Source: Cryptomeria japonica (lineage: Eukaryota > Streptophyta > Pinopsida > Cupressales > Cupressaceae). Taken from it: a stretch of 64,000 nucleotides of DNA. The stretch spans positions 434,654,730 to 434,718,729 of the forward strand of contig NC_081407.1 in assembly GCF_030272615.1 (NCBI RefSeq), in the 5' to 3' direction. The translations under genes and the position numbers were made by a program. Shown here piece after piece: positions 10,347 through 21,661 of the stretch (the stretch's first letter is position 1; each line of letters starts with the position of its first letter). The notes below the pieces were generated by a model. The model saw only the letters and a program-made list of their open reading frames with translations, was not told the origin of the DNA and made no database searches.

Positions 10347-12200
10347 ACTCTACTCCAAATAGGTTCCAAAAGTCTATCACATAAAGGTTGTAAATATGGT
10401 AATTCTTGAATAATGGGGGAGTGTCCATCCTAAGAGTCATACCAAAACAAAGCTTCAACACCTTTATGACATATCCAAAAAAGTCCTTATTTAAGTAATC
10501 ACCCTTCCCTCCTCAGAATTCTCCATATCATAGAACCTTTCCCTATCAAATCGAAGCAGGGAACATCCTTTCTATCCACTCCCTGTAAATAATTTATATT
10601 AAGAATTTTGGTTTAGTACTTTCCTTGATTGATGCACCATCTCCAAAAGAGTTTAGTAGCCAAAGAATGAACATGCATGCCTATATCGTGTAGACCAAGA
10701 CTACCCTCATGTATTGGGCTACACACAACATCCCACTTAACTAGACTCCACTTTGAAGATAGATGGGTACCTATCCACAACAATTGTTGAGAGAGAGCAT
10801 CGAATTTCTTAATAAAACTTGCAGGAGCCATCTACACAAAGCTCTTATAGATAGGGAGTTCCTGTACCATAGATTTCAAAAGTGTCACTCTCCCAATGGT
10901 TGATATCCATCTATAAGTCCAACAAGTAATATTATTGTGGTGCGTATCCAAAATATCTTGCCAAAACCCACTAGACAACGATCCTACTGAAAGAGGAACT
11001 CCAAGATAGACAAAAGGAAAAGCCCAATTTGAAACCTCATAATCCTAGCAATCCTAGCTTGAATGAGAGGAGGGGTGTTAAAGAAGAAGATAAATGATTT
11101 ATCCTCATCGATCTTTTGTCCTAAAGTTGTCAAATAAATATTCAAAGTCTTTCAAAAATTAGTTGCCTCTATAATCTTGACACCACCTATTAAAGCTATG
11201 TCATCTACAAATTGAAGATGAGAATAAGGAGGGATTTTGTTACCCCGCTTCCACCCCTAAATCAATTCTTAACTAGCATGAGACTTAATAAATCTCCCAA
11301 ACCCTTCTGCCATTAAAATAAATAGAAAGGGGGTCACCTTGCCAAAGACCTTTGGAAGCTCTAAAAAAGCTCAATAAGCTCACTATTAATGAGAACAACA
11401 AAAGAAGAGGAAGAGATGCAACTCATTACCCAAAGTATCCCATCATTTTTGAAACCAAAGGTTGCAAGCACCCCTTTTAGAAAAGTCCATTTAACTCTAT
11501 CATAGGCTTTGGCCATATACAATTTTATAAACATAGACTTCTCCTTAGAGGTCACCATATAATGAATAGCTTCAGTTGCTATTATAATCCCATCAAGAAT
11601 TTGCCTTCTAGCAACAAAGACCCCTTATTCTTCAGAAATTAAAGAACTAAGCCATGGATTAAGCCTCTCCACAATCAACTTAGAAATTATCTTATAAATC
11701 ACACTACATAGAGCTATAGGTTGAAAGGAATCCAAAGAATTAACTCCTTCCTTTTTAGGAATAAGAGAAAGGAAAGTAGCATTCAAAGCCCTCAACATTT
11801 GTTTGTTTGTATGAGACTTCTAAACCACCTCTAAGAGGTCAAACTTAATAATTTCCTGAATTCTTGATAAAATTATATAAGGAAGCCATCTAGACATAGA
11901 GATTTAGTCTTCTTCATTCTAAACACAACTTCATCCACTTTGGATATTGAAATGGGCCTCAAAAGGTCTTCATTCATCTTATTAGAAACAATACAATGAA
12001 TACAATCAATCACAAGATCCTCTTTTGCATTAGCAGGGGGAGAGTCCTTAGTAAACAAAGTAACAAAACATCTATTAGCCTCTTAAGAAATCTCCCTGAA
12101 TGATGAAAGATGAGTCCCTTCTAGGGATATGAGAGAAGTAATATAATTTCCATATCTTCTATCCTTCACAAAATTGTGAATTTTTTTGTGTTCTCGTCCC
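10347..12200 (-). pseudogene. LINE ORF2 reverse transcriptase region, degenerate
   Basis: Minus-strand L1-type reverse transcriptase, full of stops and frame changes but readable. Landmarks, from right to left, are DLVIDCIHCIVSNKMNEDLL (12000 region), MKKTKSLCLDGFLI (family S-P-G-P-D-G-F), IKLYMAKAYDRVKW at about 11540 (the catalytic Asp of KLDMAKAYDRV is Tyr), FVDDIALIGG near 11190-11220 (family FADD), DEDKSFIFFFNTPP near 11080, and a thumb segment at 10613-10831 with LSQQLLWIGTHLSSKW. It nicks and copies at target sites in live elements. It is cut at 10346 by the gypsy LTR, so the rest of ORF2 should lie beyond the gypsy element. Confidence 0.88.
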
Positions 12201-13199
12201 CTTCTTCAAGCCAACCAACCCATGACTTCTGCTTCTAATAAATCTCTTCCCATAGCTGGACCATTCCTCCAACTCTTTTACTGCAATGGCCCCCTCTTTG
12301 TATAAATCTTCAAACAAGCCATGATCTTTGATTTGGTGAGTAATGACATTCAACCGAGATTGGGCATTCACTTTACTCAAGAAAATATTACCAAAAAACA
12401 TCCTATTCCACCTTTTTGAGTTTATAGTTGATGAATTCCAGTTGCTTGACAAAGGAGAACATAGTAGTTCCATATGTAGGCTTTCCCTCACTCCACAATG
12501 CCAACATAAGATGATGAAGGGTGGAGTCCCAAAGCCATATAAGGTGAAACTTAAAGGAAGGGTTTTTAAAAACACGAAAAGGAGCAACAACAAACTTTAT
12601 TGACGAATGGTCAAATCCTTTCCAATCTAAAATCTCAAAGCTAGTCGCATAACTATCATTCATCCAATAATATATCTCCCCCTCCTCATCTTCTATTATT
12701 CCAAGTGAACAAGCCATTTGAAGGCTTAACATCCACAACCCTTAAGAGTTTAATATTATCCCTCAGAAGATCCGTAGAAGGATCCAACCTAATATTACCT
12801 CTCCTTTTCTCATCCAGATTGGAGACAACATTAAAGTTGCTTGCTAAGATCCAAAGAAAAAAGGGAGCAAGGGAGCAAATGTATCTGATATGAGCCCAAA
12901 GCAAGGATTTTCTCGATAAATCATTTGGAGCATAAACATTAGTGAAAAGGATATTCCCACTAGATTCACAACTCACAACAATCATAGATATAGAAAACCT
13001 GCTAGAAATCCACCAAAGAAGGGCAAAGCTTAAACGAATCCCAAAGGCAAGCCACACCCCCTGAATTACCCTGAGCCCAATACACTGAGAATGACTCTGA
13101 GCCAAAATTTTAAGAGGCTTATTTACCACACCATCCACCAATAACTTAGTTTCCCGAATAAAAACCACATCAAGAGATTGAGAACTAATCAACTCATGA
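12201..13199 (-). pseudogene. LINE ORF2 endonuclease region, degenerate
   Basis: An APE-type endonuclease in the N-terminal part of ORF2. Visible pieces are SLDVVFIRETKL (catalytic Glu kept), TNVYAPND, LASNFNVVSNLDEKRRGN (the GDFN motif now reads SNFN, losing the Asp), NGLFTWNNRR, and after a frame change ILDWKGFDHSSI (family S-D-H). The linker to RT follows at 12159-12593. The reading is continuous with 17006-17068 once the insertion at 13200-17004 and one CATGA copy are set aside. Confidence 0.9.
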
Positions 13200-14125
13200 T
13201 GTAATGATCCGTTCTAAATTTGCCCTTAAAATTTCAGTTTTTGGAGTTTAACATTTCATCAAACACTTTGCACTAATTCTCTAATTATTTGGTTCCTTGT
13301 TTGTTATTTGAATTTGAGGGTTTATACATAATGCCAAGGCATATAATAATGCATTGAAATGGTAAACAACACCTGCATATAATATAGACAATGGAATCTA
13401 AGAAAATTACATCATAAGATACAAAAAAAATCAAAACTCGTTGCTCACTAAAATATGACCCTTACACTTAAACCCTGATTTAAACTCCATACAAAAAGTG
13501 TCCCTCATGCATTAGTATAAGAGATAATCATTTCTTCACGTACCCGGCTTGCCTCATGAACATATTATGAAAAGGTAGGGTCCATAATTGGAGAGGAGAT
13601 AGCCGAAATGGCGATGACTTCAACTTCAATATTGCAGAAATAAATATTACTTCAATATTACATTCTAAAAGAAATATTGTATAATGCTCAACCATGGGAT
13701 ATGTCGTGCCAAAGAGAAGAACTCCAACATACAAGAAAATACATCCTCTCTACAAATATGCTGATAATGTAGGAGGCACCGACTGAGAGGAGTTGTTTCC
13801 ACCTTAGCTATCCAACCAACTCATATTTCTTCCCTACTGAAGCGTTGAACATAACATGTGAATACTGCCATGTAAGTGCCTTAAGGAGTCTATGATGAAT
13901 CCGCCAAGATGTTAGCCTGGTTTTGCGTCCAAACTCAAGCAATCGCTAGAGAACACATAAATAGAGCTTCGTGAGAGAAATGCGATAAAATGACAGTCGT
14001 GAATAATGTCATTGACCCCCAACTCTCCTCCTTGTATTTTTTCTCTTTCATGTATTGAGATTTTCAAATAAATGAAAACATTTTTGAAAGCTATCATTTT
14101 TTTTTAATTTATTTGTATTTTTTGT
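13200..14125. repeat. LTR-like non-coding segment at the left end of the composite insertion
   Basis: The segment is AT-rich and has no believable coding frame. It starts with the TGTAATGATCC terminus and runs to a T-rich stretch at 14097-14125 beside the integrase remnant. It is probably LTR sequence. Confidence 0.45.
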
Positions 14126-14129
14126 TTTT

Positions 14130-14680
14130 CAAAAAGTTGGGTGCCCTGCCACAAACTAGGCATAAAAGATTTTCAAGTGCACCATGTTGAGGGGATCATG
14201 AAGAGGTTCCTCTTCTAAGGTGGATAACTGGTAGGCCCCTGAATCATACTTAGCAGTGACTACATAGGGAGAAATCGAGTTTGGCTCAAACTTTCCTTTT
14301 GCTTTTTGATCCTATTGATTTTGGGGGTTCTCCCGTAGGACTAGGTCACCCACCTCAAAATTGTGAGGGTGAACTTTCTTTTGATACTACTTCTTGATCA
14401 AATTCTGATAAATGTGAAGCTGATCATAAGCTCGTTGACGTCTTTCCTCAAGGAGATCCAATTGTGTGAGCACACCCAGTAATCTTCATTTGAGATGAAT
14501 TATAGGGTAGATCAACTTCGATTGGTAAGATTAATTCTACACCATTAACAATGGAATATGGAGTGGCTCCGATTGGGGTTCAGATGTTGGTGTGGTAGGC
14601 CCAAAGAGTGGGGTTGAAGTGGACGTCCTAGTCCTAACTAGTTTCATTGATAACCTTTTTGAGGATATGCAATGATGAGC
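14130..14680 (-). pseudogene. Gypsy integrase C-terminal remnant
   Basis: Minus-strand translation in mixed frames gives LHILKKVINETS, DVHFNPTLWAYHTNIWTP, GATPYSIVNGVELILPIEVD, then DLVLRENPQNQ, KAKGKFEPNSISPYVVTAKY, DSGAYQLSTLEEEPLHD and NMVHLKIFYA. These are the end of the integrase core and the C-terminal tail of a Tat-type gypsy element. They parallel the plus-strand copy at 28550-29080. Several stops and frameshifts are present. Confidence 0.85.
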
Positions 14681-15948
14681 TTAGATATTAGCTATTTTAT
14701 TCCTAAAACTCATAAGTTTTTGCCATTAATTCGTATAATGGGATAGCATTTAAGTCATATGATGTATTAGAGTTTGGCTATATGCATTCTAGCTGTTAAC
14801 TAAACCCATTAAATCCTGTTTTGTTTTGATCCATTATTCCAGTTGCCATGTGGATTATTCTTGTTGCCATGCAAATTATCATAGGTAATATCATGTGTGA
14901 AATGTATAAGTGTTATGATTAATTAAAATAGATATATGTGTGCTTGTATGTTCTATCTTTTTAATTGCAGGAATAAGTAAGATGTTGCAGAGGCGGTTAT
15001 TGTGTCACGTCATAAAGGCAGTTAGAGATATTCAAGGGGCGGTTAAATATTCAAAACAACAAAGAGAATAATGGATGTGAGGAGCGGAAAAGGAATAGCA
15101 GGGCGCACAAGATTCATTTATGTTTGTCTTCAACAAACATCAATCTTATAATACCGCCATGCTATATTCTTGGTTGCGATTTAGTGGAGATCCATGTTTT
15201 CAATGGATTAACTCCATCTGTTTTCTGTCATAAATGTTTTCCGCCTCATTTCATCGACGTGACCTAGATTGTAGGAAGTTGTTATAGTTTTCTTTTAAAT
15301 AAGAGCCTGCACCTCTTCTCAAAGGTTAGAGACAAGAGATTTAGAAATAGAGTTGCAGAGTATTTTTAGAATTAAAAGCATTTTCTTTCATTCTGTGTGT
15401 TGTATCGACCTTTGAAAAAAATTGAATAAAATGATGCTATTCTGAGTATATAGAGTTATCTTTGAAGTCTCGATATACTCATCCAAGGGGGCCCACTTGA
15501 TGAGTATTCCTATGCAATTGTTAGATTCAGTTTCCCTTTTTGCTGCAGTAGACGTTCTAGCAATTGACTGTTCCTGCAGCCACTGGAAGTAGATCGTGTG
15601 ACTGTTCCTGCAGCCAAATAAAACAGAGTAATTCTTGTTTGTCAACTTTGGACTTAGTTAACAGTTCTTCAATTAAAATTTTCTGTTAATGTTGAGTTTT
15701 CCTGTAGTCATTTAGTTGTTATAATTCTTGCTTGCTTATTTCAAATAGGTTTAGTTGCTGTAGTAATGTAGAATAGCTATCACAGGAACTTAGTGCATAT
15801 ATAGTGCAGACCCATTTCAAGTAATACGTCCCTGGGTTGAAAAATAAATGAACTTCAGTTATGGAGATAATAACTTCACAGAGTGAATTTCCAAACTTCA
15901 GGTTGAGACTTTAGCTATGGTTATTGTTCCTATTAGTGAGGCAAACAT
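14673..15948 (+). repeat. Athila-type gypsy 5' LTR (left boundary approximate)
   Basis: The right end is set by ...GCAAACA at 15948 followed by an Athila-type primer-binding site. The left end must fall near 14670-14690, where minus-strand integrase sequence stops; TGATGAGCTTAG at 14673 is a plausible TG start. There is no coding sequence in it. Confidence 0.6.
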
Positions 15949-15952
15949 TTTT

Positions 15953-15970
15953 GGTGCCGTTGTCGGGGAT
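15953..15970 (+). other. Athila-type primer-binding site (tRNA-Asp class)
   Basis: TGGTGCCGTTGTCGGGGA equals the canonical plant Athila site TGGCGCCGTTGCCGGGGA with two C-to-T changes, both consistent with deamination of methylated cytosine. Confidence 0.85.
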
Positions 15971-16078
15971 GGTGTCAAACTAAGAACCTATTATGGTTAT
16001 TAGTTTTCAAGCTTTCAATATAGTTGTTTTTGATAACTCAGTTTGTTTAAAGTAATTCTAATGAATTTGCATGCATAG

Positions 16079-16230
16079 ATGAAGAAGAGATGCTCAAAGT
16101 ATATTCCTTCCTAACCATTCTAATCATATAAGACTCAACCCATATGAACCCCCAAATGTAAATCCTTTTGCTACACTGTACCAAGCCCCAGATAATTTGA
16201 ATCCTCTTGAATAAAATATATCCACCGGCC
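16079..16230 (+). pseudogene. Athila-type gag start, truncated
   Basis: Just after the leader a plus-strand frame reads RRDAQSIFLPNHSNH, then RLNPYEPPNVNPFATLYQ and APDNLNPLE before a stop near 16213. The place and composition fit the start of an Athila-lineage gag. Homology to non-Athila sequence replaces it after about 16230. 16231-16550 is non-coding and includes an LTR-type end GGGAACATTACA at about 16533-16544. Confidence 0.5.
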
Positions 16231-16550
16231 CATAATATAGTCCTCTATTATAAGCGATTTTGGCGTACAATATGAGTCACTTTAAAAAAAAACTAATTGG
16301 CCAAGAAAAATAAATCGCTCCCCAATGTGATAAAGTTGGCCTAGGAAAATTTTAAAATATTACTTTAGTGGACCCATTGAAATAATTAAATATGAAAGAT
16401 TAAGCATTTTGGCTTTTGTCCCTTCATATTTAATTATATTTTTTTATTCCCTTATTAATAATAATTTTTCTATAGCCTTCAAGAATTAATTAAGGCTAGC
16501 AAAATTAATCATGATTGACTCTAAGTGAAAGGGAACATTACAACAAGGCC

Positions 16551-17004
16551 ATCACTACGCCAAAAGCCTAGAATGGTGGTTAATGGTGCCCAGTGGTGTT
16601 AAGAGTGGGGTTTTTCGCCCCACTAGAGTGCCAACGCAGGCTAGCCCCTCATGGACATATGGTTGCTTGATCGTGGGTGGGACCCAGCCCTAGGTAGACA
16701 CCTAGCGAGAATCCGCGCACTACCACAACATTTAGGTTGGGAAATCACAACCCACTAGGCTTCGTGGGGCTTGACCTTGAGACCTCAATTTTGATACCAA
16801 GCAAGAACACCACTATGCCAAAAGCCTAGACTGGTGATGAATGACGCCCAATGGCATTAAGAGGGGTTTTCCATCCCACCAGAGTGTCAACGTAGGCCAA
16901 CCCCCTCGTGGACACATAGTTGCCCGATCATGGGTGGATCCCAGCTTTGGGTACACACCCAACGATAATCCAAACTACCACAACATTTAGGTTGGGACAT
17001 CACA
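16551..17004. repeat. Imperfect direct duplication, 196-199 bp copies, spacing 258 bp
   Basis: 16551-16749 and 16809-17004 align along their lengths (TCACTACGCCAAAAGCCTAG against CCACTATGCCAAAAGCCTAG). Both end in TTTAGGTTGGGA[A/C]ATCACA. A 59-bp unique spacer lies between them. The right copy ends exactly at the insertion boundary. Confidence 0.85.
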
Positions 17005-17005
17005 C

Positions 17006-17068
17006 ATGAATAGCCTTTTGTCTAGGGATACTATTCAACCCCCTTACATTCCATGATAGGACAATCAT
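17006..17068 (-). pseudogene. LINE ORF2 start
   Basis: On the minus strand, ATG at 17068 opens MIVLSWNVRGLNSIPRQKAI, the standard beginning of a plant LINE endonuclease. After 21 codons the frame meets the composite insertion and resumes at 13199. Confidence 0.88.
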
Positions 17069-17079
17069 TTATGGGATGA

Positions 17080-18513
17080 AGAAAAACACAAATCTAGTGT
17101 CTTCATAGAACCAGACTCTACCAATATCTCACCAATTAACTTTACCTTTTCATGATCTTTCTTCCTACCAACCTTAGGGGATAGCACAAGTGCACTCTTT
17201 TTCAAAGGTTTTCATTGTCAACCCAAAACCAACATGGCTCCCTTACTTCTACTTGCCTCTTGAGAATCTTTCTTCAAATTAATCTTTGAACTCATAATAG
17301 TTGGACTAGTTTTCCCTTCTTTGCATTCACCAATTTCCTTCTCCCCAAAGGTCAACAAGGGAACTTTTGTATCCATATGAACCACTAAGCCTCCTTGTAA
17401 ACCACCAAGAATCATATTGTCCTTTCAACCCCTAACTAACCTATCTCAAGGGTACCTGATCAATAGACACAACTATAAGTACCTCATCAAACTCATCTAA
17501 TTCATCTAGAGCATCAAATATGTGAAAAACATCATCGGATTGTCTATCCTTTAGTGTTCTCTTTTGTCCTCTTCCTTTATTATGAGTTTTAACTAGAATG
17601 AATCCCTTTATCTTCCAACTTAGGGGCTTTCCTTTTGTCTTGTTTAAGTATTGATTGGGATGGTGCTTGACCAAAAGACTCTGTAGAATTAGCTCTGGGC
17701 CATATCCGTTGCAAACGATAGTATTCATGATAAATCTAACACCTAAAAGGAAGAGTTTCATAATCCAATTGTTGAATCCAAGAGGTGGATCCCTACTGAA
17801 TTTCCATAGAGTTTGCTAATGGCTTGATTAAATAAATTTCAAAACAAACATGTGTATAGGCAATTACCTTGTTGTCCAGATTTTGTTGTGATGGGCCCAC
17901 GGGTTTACCAAGCAACAACATGACAAAATGAAAAATGTCATGTCTCCAGAACTCCAACGGAAACCATGGAAGTCACAGTCATAGTAGAACCCTAGGTGGT
18001 AATTATTCTGAGGGATTGAATCCAACATGTCATGGCTTAATAAAAATCCCAACTTGATTGTAAATATACTTCTCTCCTTCAAAGACCTTATTTCCATCTG
18101 CAATGCTCAAAAATACCATGAGAAAATAATTGTTTGTAGCTAACATCACCTCCACATCACCCTCTGGATTCCATGTGCAGTGAGCCCAAGATTATTAAAA
18201 AGGTAAGGAAACCCGAATTCCCATAAATTTGTAGATCGAGGCATGATTTGTCAAATAATTAACATCCTCCTCCACAATAGCAAGTTGAATCACAAGCACA
18301 AACATGTGCTCACTTCTTGCAATACATCCATTCACTCTTGCAGAACGGAAATTTCCATGCTGAGAAGCATTACCTAGAAGCATTACCTTTGAACTCCATA
18401 TTATTCAATCTTATGCCAAAATTTTCTTTTATAAATGGAGAGGAAATACCACCCATCAACACATCTCTAAATAGGCCATTTTGTTGTAAAGAAGAATCAC
18501 TAGGTAGGGCCAT
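17080..18513 (-). pseudogene. LINE ORF1 (DUF4283, Gag-like), degenerate
   Basis: ATG at 18513 opens MALPSDSSLQQNGLFRDVLM. Further along, minus-strand frames give KPWHVGFNPSE, LPWFPLEFWRHDIFHFVM, LLGKPVGPSQQ and LDYETLPFRC, which is the DUF4283-type RNA-binding ORF1 of plant L1 elements. The zinc knuckle expected after LPFRC is wrecked, since its Cys codons are now stop or Tyr. Low-complexity acidic and basic stretches near 17441-17600 form the C-terminal tail. ORF1 protein coats LINE RNA. Several stops show it is dead. ORF2 starts immediately downstream. Confidence 0.82.
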
Positions 18514-19140
18514 GTAAGCCCTCTATCACATCCCTTGAAACCCTTCTCATAATCACTAAGAAAAAATAAACCCCACACAAAAAAAAACCCAACACAAGGG
18601 TACCACATAGTAGCGTCTTGCTTTGCAAAATATACAAAAAAATCAAAGAAAACCCCTGCATGGGGCACCCACACAACCTACCACCAATGCCTCCAAAACC
18701 CTCACCAAACCTAAAATAGACACTAAAAGGAACCTTGAAACAACCCCCTGCACCCTGCAAACAAAAAAGCTCTCCCCAACACCATGAACATGTAATATGC
18801 AAAGAAGAAAGTGACTAGGCCTCTTGGCCCTAGCTAGAAGCTACGTAGTGCAACACCATCCAATTTTAGTCATCTATTTATGATATGGATAAAGATATTC
18901 TTCAAAAAAATATAAATTTTTAAAAATATGAAATAATAATTTGTCAATGGATAAGGATATCCTTCCTAAAAATCAACATAATTAAAGTAAGTTTCTAAAT
19001 TCATATTTAAAAAATATTTATGACAATTTTTTAAAAATATTTTCAAAATGAAAAATATTTATTTCTTTAATTTTTTTCAATTAATATTTTTATAATAAAT
19101 ATTATAAAATGATGCATTTTAATATTATAAATTTTAAACC
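18514..19140. other. LINE 5' untranslated region and AT-rich spacer
   Basis: 18514-18840 is probably the minus-strand LINE 5' UTR; its frames are open but carry no domain. 18841-19140 is very AT-rich with no gene. Confidence 0.4.
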
Positions 19141-19181
19141 CATTCATGGGTTCCCTAGGGTTAATCCTTTGTGCAATGTTC

Positions 19182-19665
19182 CCTGGAATTGAAGAGGTGA
19201 GTTGGTCAAAACCTAAGAGGGGTTGGGTGAAGATTAATTTTGATGGGGTTCGAGGGGGAATCTGGGCATCTTAGGAGTGGGGTGTGTGGCTTGTGATGAT
19301 GAAGGGAAGATTCTCTTCAAAGGTGCAAAAAGATTACAAGATGGAACTAATAATGAAGCCGAGGTGCAAGCGGCTTTGTTAGCTACTGATTTGGTAGTGA
19401 ATATGAAGGCTTCAAAATTCCACTTGGAGGGGGATTCCAAAGTGGTGGTTAATTCTCTCATGAAAGGTGACATCTCGTGCTGAAAATTGAATAAGATCAT
19501 CACCATTATCTGTGCAAATTAAAAAAATTCCAAGGTTTTTGTGTTTCCCATGTCAAAAGAAGTGGAAATGTTCTTGCTGACGACTTATCTAACATGGCTT
19601 GTGAGTTGTCCAAGGGTGAGGTGAGGTGGTGTGATGGTAATGACAACAATGTGCTATGGAGTTAA
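19182..19665 (+). pseudogene. LINE RNase H domain fragment
   Basis: Plus-strand pieces read KPKRGWVKINFDGVRGG, then in a second frame GVGCVACDDEGKILFKGAKR, TNNEAEVQAALLATDLVV and FHLEGDSKVVVNSLMKGD, and finally KRSGNVLADDLSNMAC. This is the RVT_3-type RNase H found at the end of plant L1 ORF2, with the usual DG, E, D and AD positions. A frameshift after the first DG and a stop after GDISC break it. The fragment is 5'-truncated; no RT precedes it. Confidence 0.85.
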
Positions 19666-19879
19666 GATGACCTACTAAGGATAGTACTTTCACATACTTG
19701 ATATGTGCGAAAGGTGGTTTGCATCTTATTCAAGGAGCTGATATTGGATCGTGTTTTACAGGCATTTAATGTCGAATGCTTCTGCAATGGCGATGGTTGT
19801 GGTGTGTGCCTCCTTAATTGCTAAAAATGGAATTTACACTCATTCAATGTGGTAGTTGAGCGTGTTTGGTGGGGAATAT

Positions 19880-20350
19880 TGTGGTTTTTTTTGCAGAGCT
19901 CGACGATTTGGTGAGGCTTCCAACATGGAAGCTAATTTCACCCTGAAATCTTCTAAGCTGATGCTTGCATTCTAGGGTCCTGTTCCTGCGAAGTGGCTTG
20001 AAAACATGTTTTTGGTGAGAGATCCCCTATTTTTTAAAGTTATTCAACTGGTTCTTAGAGAGGAGGTGGTGGTGATTGGCCACAAATATCGTTCGAGGGT
20101 AGACATCTACTCTTTAATCATGGCTTGGGTACTTGACTTGGGCTACTCATGCAAGGAGGTTAGAAAGGTGATGACAATGATAGTCCCGAGTGATTATCTT
20201 CTAAACATGGAGTCTTTGCTGGAGTGGGTAGTCCCGAGCTGGGGTTTTAATGTCTCTGAAGGCATACCAGTGGAAAATGTAGAGCTCCGAGGTAGACACA
20301 TGAAGATTCCCTTCCTGCGACGTTGTGAGGAGGTTAAAGATAGGTTTTGA
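19880..20350 (+). pseudogene. Unknown ORF downstream of LINE RNase H (post-RNase H ORF, copy A)
   Basis: The frame reads ...NMEANFTLKSSKLMLAF, a TAG at 19973-19975, then 125 more codons including WLENMFLVRDPLFF, VVVIGHKYRSRVDIYSLIMA and GRHMKIPFLRRCEEV before TGA at 20350. I do not recognise the family. It is mixed alpha-like, with hydrophobic runs but no clear membrane segment. By hand, 79 columns align without gaps to the ORF at 32886-33533, which also follows a LINE RNase H. That shared position suggests it belonged to the LINE, although the gypsy PPT lies only 160 bp downstream. Confidence 0.5.
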
Positions 20351-20505
20351 GATGATGCGAGGAGACGATGGGAAGGACTGTTAATTGTATCATTGTACCA
20401 CAATTTATCAATCAATGTTGGGGGCATCCTATCAAACCAATATCACATCACCATCATAAAAAATGAGATAATTCTTTGAATCAATGCATCATCACGCCTC
20501 GCTTC

Positions 20506-20519
20506 AAAGAGGGGCAAAA
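20506..20519 (+). other. Polypurine tract-like sequence before LTR
   Basis: AAAGAGGGGCAAAA directly precedes the TGTGTACACC LTR start. It has the form of a Tat-lineage polypurine tract, which would make the LTR a 3' LTR. The other side has a primer-binding site, so the LTR is flanked by both signals. Confidence 0.55.
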
Positions 20520-21640
20520 TGTGTACACCTAAAAATGGTCTGAAGATAATTAATTAAATAAGCAATTATTTAATTAACCCCCCTTCCCAATTTAATGGAA
20601 TTCATTAGAAATTTGATTAAATTCTCCCATTCATCTACTTATTAATAAATCTAAGGATTTAATTAATAGGTTCATTTCAATAGTCCCCTTTGATTCATTC
20701 CTTCTAATCCCCTGATTAATTAAAACAAATCAATTTATGAGTTGTTGAAAGTTAATTAGCCTTTTCTTATTATTTGAATTTTTAAATTCAAATTACCCAC
20801 GTGCCTCCTAACTTCTAACCACCTCCTAACCATCCTCTAACCTCAACCATTCCACCTAACCCTGGGTTTAACTAATCCTATCCTATCTTGCACATCCTAA
20901 CCTCCTATGGGTTGGATATCCTCCCCTTGAGACACATGGCACTTATGCCAGATGTCTCCTCCCTTGGACACTTGCACTCTTAGGAGCAAGGCTCCTTAAC
21001 ACTTGTCACCACTGAGATGACAAGTGTCCCTCCCTCCAACCTCTTCTCCAACCTCCTCCAATTTCACCCTTGATATCTTCAGACTCAATATTGACCGTTG
21101 ATTCCTGCCACCTCACCCCTGTCCTTGGAAATCCTATAAATATCCCCCATTTTGGAGCACAAAGTATTCCATCTCATATCATTTTAGGCATTGTTACTAT
21201 AGGCATATCCATTCTAGCATATCATTTGAGGATTGTTATCATAGGTAATTGCGTCTTAGATCTAGTTTGATTTGATCATATTCTAGCATAATTGTTGAAT
21301 CATATAGCATAATCAATCTCTATTCTAGCTTAATTGCATCATCATCATATCTTAATCATGCATATCATTAGCTAAATTAGCCTCTTGGATAAATCTAGTA
21401 TAATCAATCTCATCTAGCTTGCATATCATATCATTTTAAATCCTCCGTCTAGGTGTAGTCAAGTCACTGGGATTGCTTATCCAGATCTGAGAGCAAATCC
21501 ATACTCGCATCTCTTAGGAGGCGATAGGTCGCTTTGTCATGGTTTATCTTTCATTTGATTTCAATTTGCTAACCATGTTTGTAATGATCTATTGAGTGTT
21601 TGTGTTGCAGCTGCAGGTACCCTACTTCACACACACGACA
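20520..21640 (+). repeat. Tat-type gypsy LTR
   Basis: It starts TGTGTACACCTAAAAATGG and ends ...ACACACACGACA immediately before a Tat-class primer-binding site; length is 1121 bp. It has an AT-rich U3, a TATA box at 21135-21142, and CT-rich sequence before it. A related LTR lies in reverse at 2376-3016 plus 10051-10346. Confidence 0.8.
21135..21142 (+). promoter_or_regulatory. LTR TATA box
   Basis: TATAAATA lies in the LTR with CCACC/CCTGTCC-rich sequence upstream. Transcription would be expected to start about 30 bases downstream, near 21170. Confidence 0.6.
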
Positions 21641-21643
21641 TTT

Positions 21644-21661
21644 TGGCACCCACCATGGGGC
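21644..21661 (+). other. Tat-type primer-binding site
   Basis: TGGCACCCACCATGGGGC matches the plant Tat/Ogre site TGGCGCCCACCGTGGGGC with two G-to-A changes at CpG positions. It fixes the plus orientation and the LTR end. Confidence 0.85.

Larger units (their letters stand above)
13200..17004. mobile_element. Composite LTR-type insertion splitting LINE ORF2 (TSD CATGA)
   Basis: The block begins TGTAATGATCCG and ends GGGACATCACA, so the ends are near inverted copies. CATGA is duplicated at 13195-13199 and 17005-17009. Either side, the LINE ORF2 frame is exactly continuous, which proves the boundaries. Inside are pieces of at least two other elements: a minus-strand gypsy integrase tail, a plus-strand Athila-type 5' LTR with primer-binding site and gag start, and a duplicated 196-199 bp segment. 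I could not pair two LTRs belonging to the outer element, so its class is uncertain, but its ends match the TGTAATGTCCC LTR family found elsewhere in the window. Confidence 0.8.
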
